NCBI GenBank assembly: GCA_963722585.1
Contig: CAVRNU010000010.1
Coordinates: forward strand, 124,001-188,000
Direction of reading: 5' to 3'
Length of the DNA stretch: 64,000 nucleotides
Source: KBS-96 sp963722585
Lineage (GTDB): Bacteria; Acidobacteriota; Terriglobia; Bryobacterales; Bryobacteraceae
Shown here: one piece after another, positions 52,188 through 63,345 of the stretch
Numbering within the stretch: position 1 is the stretch's first letter
How the letters are laid out: every line of letters begins with the position of its first letter
Position numbers and translations under genes: made by a program
Notes under the pieces: generated by a model
Database searches by the model: none
What the model saw: the letters and a program-made list of their open reading frames with translations, nothing else
What the model was told of the DNA's origin: nothing

Positions 52188-53318
52188 CTATGCGCGTTTT
52201 TCGAGCGGAACCCATCGCTGCCCGTCGGCAGCGCCTGTATAGTCCGCACGCGGCCGGATCAGGCGATTATGGCGATATTGCTCGAGAATGTGCGCGGTCC
52301 AACCCGAGATGCGGCTCACCGCGAAAATCGGCGTGAATAGGTCGATCGGAATGCCCAGCGAATAATAAGCGGATGCCGAGTAGAAGTCCACATTTGCATT
52401 CAGGTTCTTTTCCTGCTTCACCGTCTGCTCGACCTTTGTCGATTTTTCGTAAAGCTGCTCGTTGCCCGTGCGCTTGCCAAGCTCCTCGCTCAGCTTCTTG
52501 AGGTGAATGGCGCGCGGGTCGAACACGTGATAGACACGGTGCCCAAAGCCCGGAATCTTCACTTTGTTGGCCAGATCCTGTTTCACCTTGGCGACAGCCT
52601 CATCCGAAGTTTTGGTCGAAAGCAGCATGTGCACTACCGCTTCGTTCGCTCCGCCATGAAGCGGTCCCTTCAGAGCACCAATCGCCGAAGTGGTTGCCGA
52701 ATAGATATCTGAAAGTGTTGCAGCAGTTACACGAGCGGCAAATGTGGAGGCGTTCAGCTCATGATCGGCATGCAGCGTCAGGGCGATATCAAAAACCTTC
52801 TCCATTACGTCGTCAGGCCGTTTCCCCGTCAGCGTGTATAAAAAATTTGCGGCGTGAGAGAGTTTCGGATCGGACGGAATAATGTCTTTCCCGTTCCGGA
52901 GCCGATCGTAGCTGGTCACGATGAGCGCGATCTTCGAAACCAGCTTTATCGCTTTCTTTTCGTTGGCCTCTATCGAGTTGTCAGCTGCAAGCGGGTCGTA
53001 AATGCCCAGCATGGAAACCGCAGTGCGCAGCACATCCATGGGAGTCGCCTTGGGCACGTTCTTGAGGAACGCCGTGATCTCGGCAGGCAGTTCCCGCTCG
53101 GCGGCAAGCTCGGCTTTTAATGCGTTAAGTTCGTCCTTTCGTGGCAGCTTTCCATGCCATAGGAGGTAAATGACCTCTTCAAACGTTGCGTTATCAGCGA
53201 GGGTATGTATGTTGTAGCCCTGATAGCTCAGAACGCCAGCGTCCCCGTCGATAAAGCAAATACTCGAGGTGGTGGCGACTACGCCTTCAAGACCAGCGCC
53301 TGCAGTAGCCATGGACAT
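52188..53318 (-). CDS. gltA: Citrate synthase
   Basis: A 376-residue enzyme condensing acetyl-CoA and oxaloacetate. Key segments are LHADHELNASTFAARV (His ligand), GALKGPLHGGANEAVVH (second His) and VKIPGFGHRVYHVFDPRA (third His, with the Arg contacts). The length fits the short dimeric type found in Gram-positives, archaea and some 2-methylcitrate synthases, so a dual role is possible. It is first of a two-gene unit with serS and is divergent from the E1 gene by 147 bases, where I find no clear promoter. Confidence 0.94.
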   Translation of the reverse strand: MSMATAGAGLEGVVATTSSICFIDGDAGVLSYQGYNIHTLADNATFEEVIYLLWHGKLPRKDELNALKAELAAERELPAEITAFLKNVPKATPMDVLRTAVSMLGIYDPLAADNSIEANEKKAIKLVSKIALIVTSYDRLRNGKDIIPSDPKLSHAANFLYTLTGKRPDDVMEKVFDIALTLHADHELNASTFAARVTAATLSDIYSATTSAIGALKGPLHGGANEAVVHMLLSTKTSDEAVAKVKQDLANKVKIPGFGHRVYHVFDPRAIHLKKLSEELGKRTGNEQLYEKSTKVEQTVKQEKNLNANVDFYSASAYYSLGIPIDLFTPIFAVSRISGWTAHILEQYRHNRLIRPRADYTGAADGQRWVPLEKRA

Positions 53319-53465
53319 GTCTCATTGCTCCCGTCTTGATTCTATAACTGCCATCACCGGGGGTGGACGCGCCCAGCCTCGAGCCGGTAGGGCGCAAACC
53401 CTGGCTTTCGAACAGGCTTCCCCACGATTGTTGGTTTATGCCTGGCAAAAGGGGATAATGGCGAG

Positions 53466-55577
53466 TTGGTGAAGCCAGTCCAAACCGCCGCAGGGTTCGG
53501 GAGCGCTGTGGAAGCTCGAACCCAGCAGCTCGAGCGGGAAGTCTTGCTGAAAGCTTTCCGTTTCATGTACATGTCGCGCTGCCTGGACGACCGTGAAATT
53601 CTGCTCAAGCGGCAAAACAAGATCTTTTTTCAGGTCAGCGCGGCTGGGCACGAGGCCATCCAGACCGCTGCCGGTTTGGCGCTGCGGCCCGGCTTGGACT
53701 GGTTTTTCCCTTACTATCGCGATCGGGCTCTGGCGCTGGCGCTCGGTATGACAGCCGAATCCATGTTGCTTCAGGCGGTGGCCGCGGCCCGGGATCCCTC
53801 GTCAGGCGGCCGTCAGATGCCCTGCCACTGGTCTTCGCCCGAGCTTCACATCTTCACGGGTTCCTCGCCCACCGGAACACAATTCGTGCAGGCAGCCGGC
53901 GCCGCTACGGCCAAGCGGTATGTCAATCGCGATTCCGACGAAATCACGTTGGTGTCCACCGGCGAGGGCGCAACCAGCGAAGGCGAGTTCTGGGAAACCA
54001 TGAACATCGCCTGCCTCGATAATCTTCCTTTGCTCGTCTTGGTTGAGGACAACGGTTATGCCATCTCGGTTCCGGTCGAGCGCCAGACCGCCGGAGGCAG
54101 TATCACCCGGCTGCTCGAGGGATTTCCAGGCCTCTTCCGGGTCGAAGTGGACGGGACAGATTTCGTCGCATCGTATCTTGCCATGACGCAAGCCGCCGAT
54201 TATGTCCGGCGGGGACACGGTCCGGCCCTGGTGCACGCCAAAGTCGTCCGGCCTTATTCCCATTCTCTTTCCGACGACGAGAGACTCTATAAGCCCGCCG
54301 CGGAGCGGGCGTCAGAGGCCCACCGCGATCCCCTGGTCCGGTTCCCCGCGTTTCTGATTTCTCATGGAATGGCTGCCCAGGAAGAACTGGATCAAATCCG
54401 GCGTGAAGTAGAGAGTCACGTCGCCGAAATGAGCGACCTCGCGCTGAAGGAACCTCAACCCTCCCGCGGAGCCGCTCTGTACTATCTCTATTCCGAAGAC
54501 ATTGATCCCGCTTCCGATCGCTTCGAATCCGACCCTCAGCTCTCCGGCGAGCCGCGCACCATGGTTGATTCCATCAACCAGACACTTGCTGAGGAGATGC
54601 GGCGCGACAGCCGCGTAATTGTATTCGGAGAAGATGTAGCCGACTGCAGCCGCGAGGAAAATCTGTCCGAAGTGAAAGGCAAAGGCGGGGTTTTCAAAGC
54701 GACGGCCGGCTTGCAGCGTGAATTCGGCGGCGATCGTTGTTTTAATACTCCTATCGCCGAAGCTTCCATCATCGGGCGCGCGATCGGCATGGGAGCCCGA
54801 GGCCTCAAGCCCGTTCCCGAAATCCAGTTTTTCGACTATATCTGGCCTGCCATGATGCAGCTTCGCGACGAAGTGGCAAGTATTCGCTGGCGATCGAATA
54901 ACGGGTTCTCCTGCCCGATGGTCGTCCGCGTGGCCATTGGTGGGTATTTGAACGGCGGAGCCATCTATCACAGCCAATGCGGCGAGGTCGCTTTCACGCA
55001 TATTCCCGGTTTGAGGGTAATTTTCCCTTCGAATGCGCTTGACGCCTGCGGCCTATTGCGCACCGCAATCCGTTGCGACGACCCGGTGCTCTTCCTCGAG
55101 CACAAGCGCCTCTATCGCGAGCCTTACAACCGTTCGCCTCACCCCGGCGCGGATTTCACAATTCCTTTCGGAAAAGCAAGAATTGTGAAGCTTGGTCAGG
55201 ACCTGACAATCGTCACCTATGGAGCGTTGGTTCACAAATCCTTACAGGCCGCTCTGCAGCTCGAGCAGCGATTCCCCGGCAAATCGGTTGAAGTCATCGA
55301 TCTGCGAAGCCTGTCGCCATACGATTGGAATGCAATTTCCGCCTCGGTTAAAAAGACGACCAAAATCATCGTCGCTCACGAGGACACGATGTCGTGGGGC
55401 TATGGAGCCGAAATCGCAGCGCGGGTGGCCGACGAGCTGTTCCAGCACTTGGACGCCCCAGTCCGCCGAGTGGCGGCGCTCGACACCTGGGTGGCCTATA
55501 GCCCCCAACTCGAGGCCGAAATCTTGCCGCAAGTGGACGATCTGATTCGCGAAGGCGAGCGGCTGCTGCGGTATTGA
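53466..55577 (+). CDS. Fused alpha/beta E1 component of a 2-oxoacid (branched-chain/pyruvate-type) dehydrogenase
   Basis: A 703-residue thiamine-diphosphate enzyme. Residues about 15-345 are the alpha subunit: TPP-binding GEGATSEGEFWETMNIACLD with NGYAISVPV, and phosphorylation-loop-like HSLSDDERLYKP. A linker is at about 345-365. Residues about 366-703 are the beta subunit: RVIVFGEDVADCSREENLSE, FNTPIAEASIIGRAIGMGAR and a C-terminal TSWGYGAEIAARV. Fusion in one chain is common in acidobacteria and bacteroidetes. E2 and E3 genes are not adjacent. Substrate preference (2-oxoisovalerate or pyruvate) is not decidable from sequence. Start TTG 53466 or GTG 53469. Confidence 0.92.
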   Translation: MVKPVQTAAGFGSAVEARTQQLEREVLLKAFRFMYMSRCLDDREILLKRQNKIFFQVSAAGHEAIQTAAGLALRPGLDWFFPYYRDRALALALGMTAESMLLQAVAAARDPSSGGRQMPCHWSSPELHIFTGSSPTGTQFVQAAGAATAKRYVNRDSDEITLVSTGEGATSEGEFWETMNIACLDNLPLLVLVEDNGYAISVPVERQTAGGSITRLLEGFPGLFRVEVDGTDFVASYLAMTQAADYVRRGHGPALVHAKVVRPYSHSLSDDERLYKPAAERASEAHRDPLVRFPAFLISHGMAAQEELDQIRREVESHVAEMSDLALKEPQPSRGAALYYLYSEDIDPASDRFESDPQLSGEPRTMVDSINQTLAEEMRRDSRVIVFGEDVADCSREENLSEVKGKGGVFKATAGLQREFGGDRCFNTPIAEASIIGRAIGMGARGLKPVPEIQFFDYIWPAMMQLRDEVASIRWRSNNGFSCPMVVRVAIGGYLNGGAIYHSQCGEVAFTHIPGLRVIFPSNALDACGLLRTAIRCDDPVLFLEHKRLYREPYNRSPHPGADFTIPFGKARIVKLGQDLTIVTYGALVHKSLQAALQLEQRFPGKSVEVIDLRSLSPYDWNAISASVKKTTKIIVAHEDTMSWGYGAEIAARVADELFQHLDAPVRRVAALDTWVAYSPQLEAEILPQVDDLIREGERLLRY

Positions 55578-55756
55578 GCCGGTCCGGACCGCTCCGTCGA
55601 AAGCACCGGCCGAAGGCCTTTGTTTTCATCGCCTGCGATGTTCCGAAGGAACATGGGGGTCTTGCTCACGCACACGGTTCGGTACTCAACATCTTGCACG
55701 GAACCGCGACCGGCAGGAGCGTCGGGCGACTTTCGGTTTTGCCCTTTAGGCTCCGC
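55578..55756. repeat. Structured intergenic element between convergent genes
   Basis: A 179-base gap with two clear dyads: ATGTTCC-GAA-GGAACAT (55638-55654) and CGGTTC (55675-55680) paired with GAACCG (55701-55706). A self-complementary CGGTCCGGACCG also opens the gap. No T-run follows, and no convincing coding frame exists, though one frame carries a 60-codon open stretch. I recall similar sequence near other genes in acidobacterial chromosomes but could not check this. Confidence 0.5.
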
Positions 55757-57724
55757 CTATTGCCACCGAAACACAAAGCTCTGCAAACTTTCGGCGCTCA
55801 CCTGAATCGTTTGTTGAAGGCTGCGCGAGCCGCTAATTAGCCGCACCTGGTGCGGCCCCGGCGTCAGCTTCAGCGTCGCAGGAGTTTGGCCTTGTAATCG
55901 CCCGTCGATATAGACCGTCGATCCACTAGGAACGGAATCCAGTTCCACAATTGCAATGTTCTGCGAAAGCGGGACGAAGACGTCCCGCTGCTCCGGTACT
56001 TCAATGATTCGTTGCGCAACTCCGTAGTTTGGCGCACGAATGGTAAGCGTATGGCGACCCGGCGTCAGCGTGATCGAACACGGCGTCGCACATGACTTTG
56101 CTTCATCCTTGTCCACAACAACCTGGGCCCGCGATGGCTCGCTGCTGAACTGTACCGGTACCGCCACAGCTGTCGGTGGGTTTGGCCTCGAAACTCCGGG
56201 TAATGGTGTAGTCGACTCCTTCGGGTGCAGATGCAGAGGCTCGGTGGCAGGTGCTTTGGAAAGATCCGCAGCCGCGGGTGAAGACGCGCCGCTCGGCGTC
56301 GAGCTCTGTGAATTGGCCTCAGGCGTAGTCGCCGGCGGAGCCGATTCGGCTGCTGGAGCCGAACTTTGGCCCTCCGGTTGGCCTTCAGTTGATGGTGTTG
56401 GCGGTGCTGTCGCGTTCGAGCCCGAAGACGGCGCCGAGTGGCTCCCATTTGCTGGGCTCTCCCCTGCTCCCGTGAAGTTTCGATAAACTGCTGCCGCAAT
56501 AGCCGCCATCAGGAAAACCAGCGCGGCAATCGCTACTTTTCTCCATAGGGGAAGCCCCTCACGCTCGTCCTCATCTCTGTCTTGGCGGCTCCTCCTTAGC
56601 TCGGGAAGCCGGTATGGCAGATCGTAGGGAAGTATCACCGGCTGTTGGCGTGTCTCTTCGCTAGCCGGTTCCGGTTGCGATGGCGGCGGAACGGGTTGGG
56701 AAGGCGGCGGGTCAATTCGCGGGCGCGGCACCGCCAATTGCGTCTCAGGCACAGGTTGCTGTCGCTTTCTAGCCTCGCCTTCTCGCACGGCTTCAGACGC
56801 CGCCGCGGCATGGGCGAGCGGCGATGCTATTTCCGTCTCAGGCGGAGGCAGTTCTACCGCCCCCATCCGGTAGGGAGGCATCCATTGCGGGTGCGCGTCC
56901 AGCGCTTCAGTCAACGCATTGATAAAAACCGTGCAGTTTTCGAACCGCTCCTCGGGCTTCTTTGCCAGCGCCCTTTGCAGAACGGCGTTAATTGCAGGCG
57001 AAAGAGACGGATTTACAACGTCTGCCGCTTTCGGTTCTTCTTTCACGATTCGGAAGAAGAGGGTGGGAACGTAGTCGGCGACAAAAGCCTTCTCTCCGCA
57101 AAGTACTTCATATACTACCGCCGCAAGCGCGAATTGATCCGCCTGCCCCGTTATCGGCGAGCCTTCAATCTGTTCGGGAGCCATATAGTTCGGCGTCCCC
57201 ATCATCGACCCGGCTTGCGTCATCTGCTGTGACATGAATTTCGCAACGCCGAAATCCGTTACCTTTGCAATTCGCTCGCCCGTGGCATGCTCATAATGCA
57301 CCAGTAGATTCGATGGCTTAACATCGCGATGCACGATGCCGATCTTGTGCGCATAATCGAGGGCGCTTGCGATCTGCCGGAAAAAATCGACCAACACTTC
57401 CTTCTCCGGCAGAGCGTTCTCGCTCAGCATCTTTTCAAGCGACGGGCCGTTCACATACTCCATGAAGAGGTGAACCAGCTTCTCTTCCTCGACAATGTCG
57501 TAGATGGTTACGATGTTCCGGTGCGAAAGCGCCCCAGCCGACCGCGCTTCGCGCTCCAGCCTGTCGCGCAGTTTCTTTAGCTCCGAAATATCGCTTATCT
57601 CGGCCAGACGGATGCTCTTCGCCGCCACCGTCCTTCCGATTCGCGGATCGCGCGCTTTATACACGACCCCCATCGCTCCGCGGCCGAGGCGCTCGATAAT
57701 TTGATATCGGCCTATCTGCTGCAC
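55757..57724 (-). CDS. Transmembrane Ser/Thr protein kinase with C-terminal PEGA repeats
   Basis: A 655-residue PknB-type kinase. The kinase domain (residues 5-270) has glycine loop RLGRGAMGVVYKAR, catalytic IVHRDVKPSNLL, DFGVAKFMSQQMTQAG (activation loop) and NYMAPEQIEGSPITG. After a Pro/Gln-rich linker a single helix is at about 398-417 (VAIAALVFLMAAIAAAVYRN), followed by a low-complexity Pro/Ser/Ala region and two PEGA domains (about 525-580, about 590-650). PEGA domains lie outside the cytoplasm and probably sense envelope ligands. It is convergent with the E1 gene, with the structured element between them. Confidence 0.93.
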   Translation of the reverse strand: MQQIGRYQIIERLGRGAMGVVYKARDPRIGRTVAAKSIRLAEISDISELKKLRDRLEREARSAGALSHRNIVTIYDIVEEEKLVHLFMEYVNGPSLEKMLSENALPEKEVLVDFFRQIASALDYAHKIGIVHRDVKPSNLLVHYEHATGERIAKVTDFGVAKFMSQQMTQAGSMMGTPNYMAPEQIEGSPITGQADQFALAAVVYEVLCGEKAFVADYVPTLFFRIVKEEPKAADVVNPSLSPAINAVLQRALAKKPEERFENCTVFINALTEALDAHPQWMPPYRMGAVELPPPETEIASPLAHAAAASEAVREGEARKRQQPVPETQLAVPRPRIDPPPSQPVPPPSQPEPASEETRQQPVILPYDLPYRLPELRRSRQDRDEDEREGLPLWRKVAIAALVFLMAAIAAAVYRNFTGAGESPANGSHSAPSSGSNATAPPTPSTEGQPEGQSSAPAAESAPPATTPEANSQSSTPSGASSPAAADLSKAPATEPLHLHPKESTTPLPGVSRPNPPTAVAVPVQFSSEPSRAQVVVDKDEAKSCATPCSITLTPGRHTLTIRAPNYGVAQRIIEVPEQRDVFVPLSQNIAIVELDSVPSGSTVYIDGRLQGQTPATLKLTPGPHQVRLISGSRSLQQTIQVSAESLQSFVFRWQ

Positions 57725-57959
57725 TTCTTCCTTCTACGCACTCTTCTCACCAGTATCCTTCTATCGTGCTATCGTCTGCACAATTAGGGCCAATGTCCGC
57801 CGGCCATCGCGTGCATGTCGGGAAGAGCGTTGGAGCCACACGAACCGATCTGCCGAAAATAGCACGTTCGCCGCTGATAATCTACTCGCTGCCCTACGGT
57901 AAAGGCCGACAAATAAAGGGGATCGTTGGCTTGCTTGCTATCATGAAGATTCCCTTCCC

Positions 57960-59415
<1,456 letters not shown>

Positions 59416-59428
59416 GGTGGCCGCTTGC

Positions 59429-59457
59429 TTGACGCAGGCAGGCGAAGGGTATATGTT
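59429..59457 (+). promoter_or_regulatory. Putative promoter of the Gfo/Idh/MocA gene
   Basis: TTGACG (59429-59434), a 17-base spacer and TATGTT (59452-59457) form a moderate sigma70-like promoter. It is followed about 7 bases later by the probable start site and 24 bases of leader with AGGAG (59481-59485). Confidence 0.45.
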
Positions 59458-59493
59458 GTTCATGAATCGCTTCACCGCAAAGGAGTACTCCAC

Positions 59494-60798
59494 GTGAACC
59501 GCCGCCATTTCCTTTTAAGCTCTGCCGCAGCCCTGACTGCCGCGCCCCGCCTTAGATCGAGCCCCAACGACACGGTTCGAGTAGCGTGTGTCGGCCTTCG
59601 CGGCAGAGGCAAGAATCATGTCCAGGCGTACAGCAAGCTCCCCAACGTGGAAATCGCTGCATTCTGCGACATCGACGAGAATGTTCTCAATAAGACCTTC
59701 GCGGATTACGAAAAAGCCGGGAAGAAGCGACCGGCGTCTTACGTTGACTTACGCAAGGTGCTTGAAGACAAGGAAATCGACGCAATTTCGATTGCCACGC
59801 CCAATCACAGCCATACGCTGCAGACCGTCTGGGCATGTCAGGCGGGCAAGGACGTATACGTGGAGAAGCCATGCTCGCACAATATGTTCGAAGCCAAGCA
59901 GATTGTGGCCGCCGCCCGCAAATATAATCGCGTGGTGCAGCAGGGCAGCCAGAGCCGCTCTTCACCAGCGCTGCAGGAAGCAGTTCAGAAAATGCGCGAC
60001 GGCCTGCTGGGCGACGTTTATATGGCGCGCGGCCTTTGCTACAAATGGCGCGACACGATCGGTCATGCTCCGGTTGAACCGGTGCCTCCAGGAGTTCATT
60101 ACGACCTGTGGCAGGGACCGGCGCCAGAGCATCCGTTCACTCGCAACCGGTTTCACTACAACTGGCATTGGTTTTGGGATTACGGCAACGGCGATCTCGG
60201 AAACCAAGGTATTCACGAGGTCGACATTGCCCGCTGGGGCCTCGGCGTCACCTATCCAAAGAAGGTTGCGGCAATTGGCGGACATTTCATGTTCGACGAC
60301 GACCAGCAGACGCCGAACACGTTGAATTGCAGCTTCGAGTTTGACGATGGCGGCAAGACAAAAATGATGGTGTTCGAAGTCCGCCACTGGATTTCGAATC
60401 ACGAAGCCGGTATTGGCGAAGGCGGTACGAAACTCGATCCCAATACGATTGGCAATCTGTTCTACGGATCGAAAGGCTACATGGCGATCGACGGGTACGC
60501 GCAATATAAGACCTGGTTGGGCAAAGAGCAGGAGCCGGGCCCTACGGCCAAACAGGGCGGCGACCACTTCGCAAATTTCATTACCGCCGTCCGCAGCCGC
60601 AAGCCGGGCGAGTTGAGCGCTGAAATCGGCGAAGGCGCAATCTCGACAACGCTGGTTCACTTGGCCAACATTTCCTATCGCCTGGGCCGTGAGTTGCATT
60701 TCGATGCCAACTCCTATCAATGCACCGGCGACGACGAGGCCAACGCGATGTTTACACGCCAATACCGGTCGCCGTTCGTAGTCCCCGAGAACGTCTAG
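59494..60798 (+). CDS. Gfo/Idh/MocA family oxidoreductase, exported by the Tat pathway
   Basis: A 434-residue protein. I take GTG 59494: AGGAG lies 8 bases upstream, and the product begins with a short Tat-type leader (VNRRHFLLSSAAALTAAPRL). The Rossmann domain has VACVGLRGRGKNHVQAYSKL, then IATPNHSHTLQTVWAC and VEKPCSHNMFEAKQI, the EKP motif of the family. The C-terminal domain is typical of glycosidase-like or sugar-oxidising members in acidobacteria and planctomycetes, where Tat-exported copies are frequent. The sugar substrate is unknown. It is 78 bases after guaB but probably separately transcribed. Confidence 0.9.
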   Translation: MNRRHFLLSSAAALTAAPRLRSSPNDTVRVACVGLRGRGKNHVQAYSKLPNVEIAAFCDIDENVLNKTFADYEKAGKKRPASYVDLRKVLEDKEIDAISIATPNHSHTLQTVWACQAGKDVYVEKPCSHNMFEAKQIVAAARKYNRVVQQGSQSRSSPALQEAVQKMRDGLLGDVYMARGLCYKWRDTIGHAPVEPVPPGVHYDLWQGPAPEHPFTRNRFHYNWHWFWDYGNGDLGNQGIHEVDIARWGLGVTYPKKVAAIGGHFMFDDDQQTPNTLNCSFEFDDGGKTKMMVFEVRHWISNHEAGIGEGGTKLDPNTIGNLFYGSKGYMAIDGYAQYKTWLGKEQEPGPTAKQGGDHFANFITAVRSRKPGELSAEIGEGAISTTLVHLANISYRLGRELHFDANSYQCTGDDEANAMFTRQYRSPFVVPENV

Positions 60799-60941
60799 CA
60801 TCGTTTGAACCGGTCTGTAAGCTGCTGTGAACACGCGATCGCATTTCTGAACCGCGCGCGGGAGCAAGCGCTTTTCGAGCATCATTCGGCGCTACACGCG
60901 GTAAAGTGAGAATACGGTATCCATCCTAGACAGCGAATGGT

Positions 60942-63296
60942 ATGAAATCCCTCGCCGTTTCCGTCTTGACGTGCGCTCTCTTGTTTGCGAGCGCATGTAA
61001 CCAAAGCCCGCAAAGGCTGGTAGACGCCGCTAATCGCTACCACGACAAGAAGAAATATCAAGAGGCCTCGATCCTCTACCGGAAGGCCATCGCCAAAGAC
61101 AAGACATACGAAGAAGCCTACTACCGCGAAGGCTTGAACCTCCTGGACCAAAAAAATGCCATCGAAGCAGCAAAGTTTTTCCGGCGCGCCGTAGACCTGA
61201 ATCCGAACAACACCGACGCCGAGATCAAGCTGAGTGAAATTTATCTGACGGCCTATGCTTCCGATCCGAAAAAGTTTCGGACGCTCCTCCCCGAAGTGAA
61301 GGAATTGACGGCTAAGATTCTCGCGAGGGATCCCAAGGATTTCAACGGACTCCGCCTCCAGGCTTTTTTGTTTCTCGCCGATAAGAACCTGTCTAAAGCG
61401 CTCGAATGTTTCGAAGAAGCCAACGAAATCCGGCCGCATTCGCCGGATGTGGTTGGATGGCTCGCGCAGGCCCTGGTGGCGGACGGTCAGTGGGAACGGG
61501 CGGAGAAGCTCGCCCGGGACATGATCGCGCACGACAAGAGCTGGGGGCCGGCCTACGACTTCCTGTTCGTTCAGTATCTGCAGCGCAAACGGCAAGCCGA
61601 TGCGGAGACTGTGTTGAAAGAACGCGTCGTCAATGACGCCGCGAGCGAAACTGCCCTGATTAATTACAGCAACTATCTGCTTCGGACCAACCGGTACGGC
61701 CAGGCACAGGCGCAAATGCAACGAGTGCTCAACGATCCAAAGAACTTCCCGAATGGCCGCCTGCTGATGGGCGACTTTTACCTGCGGGCCGGCCGTTTCG
61801 AACAGGCTGCCGAGGAATATCGTACCGGGGCGAACGCCGGTTCGAAGGATAAGGAGAATTATCAGCTTCACCTTGTGGAGGCGCTTGCGCGCGAAGGCGC
61901 ATCAAATCCGTCGAAGCAAGTGGAAGCGCTGAATTTGGCAAAGAAGATCTCGAGCGACCATCCCAAGAATGCTATGGCAAACCAAGTCTACGCATCGCTG
62001 TTACTTGACAGCGGTGTGAAGCAAGATGTGCAGAAATCGCTCAATGAATTAGAGGGCCTGGTTCGAAATAACAATACCGATCCGGTTCTGCACTTTGATC
62101 TTGCCCGCGCTTACTACAGCCAAAATAACCTGGACAAAGCGCAGTCGGAGGCGCTCGAGACCGTGCGGCTTCGACCCTCGCTCACGCCCGGCCGCGTCAT
62201 ACTGGCGCGCATTTATGAAGACCGCGGCCAGCACGGAAAGGCTCTCGATCAGACCAGCATTGTTCTCGCTAAGAACCCTAACAACCCCGAAGCCGAGTTG
62301 ATCAGAGTGGGAGCCCTCGTCGGCCTAAAGGAATTCGACAAAGCACAACCCGAGCTCGAAGCACTTGTGAAGCAAAATCCCGGCTACGGCGATGCGGTCT
62401 ACAGTCTCGCAAAGCTTTATGTGCAGCAGAAGGACTTCGGAAAGGCGCAGGAGCAATTCGAGAAACTATGGCAGGGGCTTGGTCCGAACGGCCAGCCGGA
62501 CCTGCGCGGGTTCGTTGGTCTTCAGGAAGTGAAGCTGCACGAAGGCTATTGGCAGGAAGCTGTCCAGGCGATTCAGAGCCTAGCCGATAAAAACCCCGGC
62601 AATCCCGCGGTCCGCTATACGCTGGCAAATTTCCAAGCCGACGCCGGCACATCGCTCCCCTCTAATTCTCCGCAGCGCGCCACCTTGCTTGGGAACGCGG
62701 AAGCAAATTACCGCGACGTTCTCAAAACCACACCTAATTCCGCGGAAGCCTGGCTGCGGCTTGGCACGATTGAGCGGATTCTCAACCAGAATGACGCGGC
62801 GCTTGCCTCGTTTGATAAGGCAATTACAGCGGCTCCGGGCAATGCCGATGCCTACTTGAATCGCGCCATGCTCTTAGAAGCCATGGGCGAGAAGGACCGG
62901 GCACGCGAAGCCTACAGCCAGACCCTGGGCGTCGATTCCGACAACATCATCGCTCTAAATAATCTCGCATTCCTTGCCGCGGATAAAGGCCAGAATCTCG
63001 ACCAGGCCATGACCTATGCCGAGCGGGCGAAAAAGCGTCTGCCGAACAACCCCAATGTGTGCGACACGCTTGGCTACGTCTACTACCGGAAGAACTTGCT
63101 CGATGATGCCATCCACGAGCTCGAGTCGGCGGTGGAAGGGGATCCGAAAAATGCATCCTACCGTTTCCACCTGGCTATGGCTCTGCTAAAGCGCGGCGAC
63201 AAGGCGGGAGCGAAGCGGGAGGCCGAAAGCGCCCTTCGCACGGCCAACACCGATCAGCAACAGAAAATCAAAACATTCATGAGCCAGATCAGCTAG
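60942..63296 (+). CDS. TPR-repeat lipoprotein
   Basis: A 784-residue exported lipoprotein (signal MKSLAVSVLTCALLFASAC, Cys19 being the likely lipid-anchor site). The mature chain is almost all tetratricopeptide repeats, at least a dozen of the form AIAKDKTYEEAYYREGLNLL, KALECFEEANEIRPHSPDVV or LGTIERILNQNDAALASFDK. Relatives occur in extracellular-polysaccharide (PEP-CTERM/PrsT-like) systems and envelope scaffolds. No such genes are adjacent. It is likely a periplasmic or outer-membrane-anchored interaction platform. A long antisense frame on the minus strand is not real. Confidence 0.9.
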   Translation: MKSLAVSVLTCALLFASACNQSPQRLVDAANRYHDKKKYQEASILYRKAIAKDKTYEEAYYREGLNLLDQKNAIEAAKFFRRAVDLNPNNTDAEIKLSEIYLTAYASDPKKFRTLLPEVKELTAKILARDPKDFNGLRLQAFLFLADKNLSKALECFEEANEIRPHSPDVVGWLAQALVADGQWERAEKLARDMIAHDKSWGPAYDFLFVQYLQRKRQADAETVLKERVVNDAASETALINYSNYLLRTNRYGQAQAQMQRVLNDPKNFPNGRLLMGDFYLRAGRFEQAAEEYRTGANAGSKDKENYQLHLVEALAREGASNPSKQVEALNLAKKISSDHPKNAMANQVYASLLLDSGVKQDVQKSLNELEGLVRNNNTDPVLHFDLARAYYSQNNLDKAQSEALETVRLRPSLTPGRVILARIYEDRGQHGKALDQTSIVLAKNPNNPEAELIRVGALVGLKEFDKAQPELEALVKQNPGYGDAVYSLAKLYVQQKDFGKAQEQFEKLWQGLGPNGQPDLRGFVGLQEVKLHEGYWQEAVQAIQSLADKNPGNPAVRYTLANFQADAGTSLPSNSPQRATLLGNAEANYRDVLKTTPNSAEAWLRLGTIERILNQNDAALASFDKAITAAPGNADAYLNRAMLLEAMGEKDRAREAYSQTLGVDSDNIIALNNLAFLAADKGQNLDQAMTYAERAKKRLPNNPNVCDTLGYVYYRKNLLDDAIHELESAVEGDPKNASYRFHLAMALLKRGDKAGAKREAESALRTANTDQQQKIKTFMSQIS

Positions 63297-63345
63297 CTTC
63301 CTTAAAGCTTACATGGCTCTCAGTTAATCGCGATACGCTGAATTT

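Noticed and set aside
60882..61871. Long minus-strand open frame (329 codons) opposite the TPR lipoprotein
   Set aside because: It mirrors codon-biased plus-strand TPR sequence and its translation shows no family features. It is an antisense shadow.
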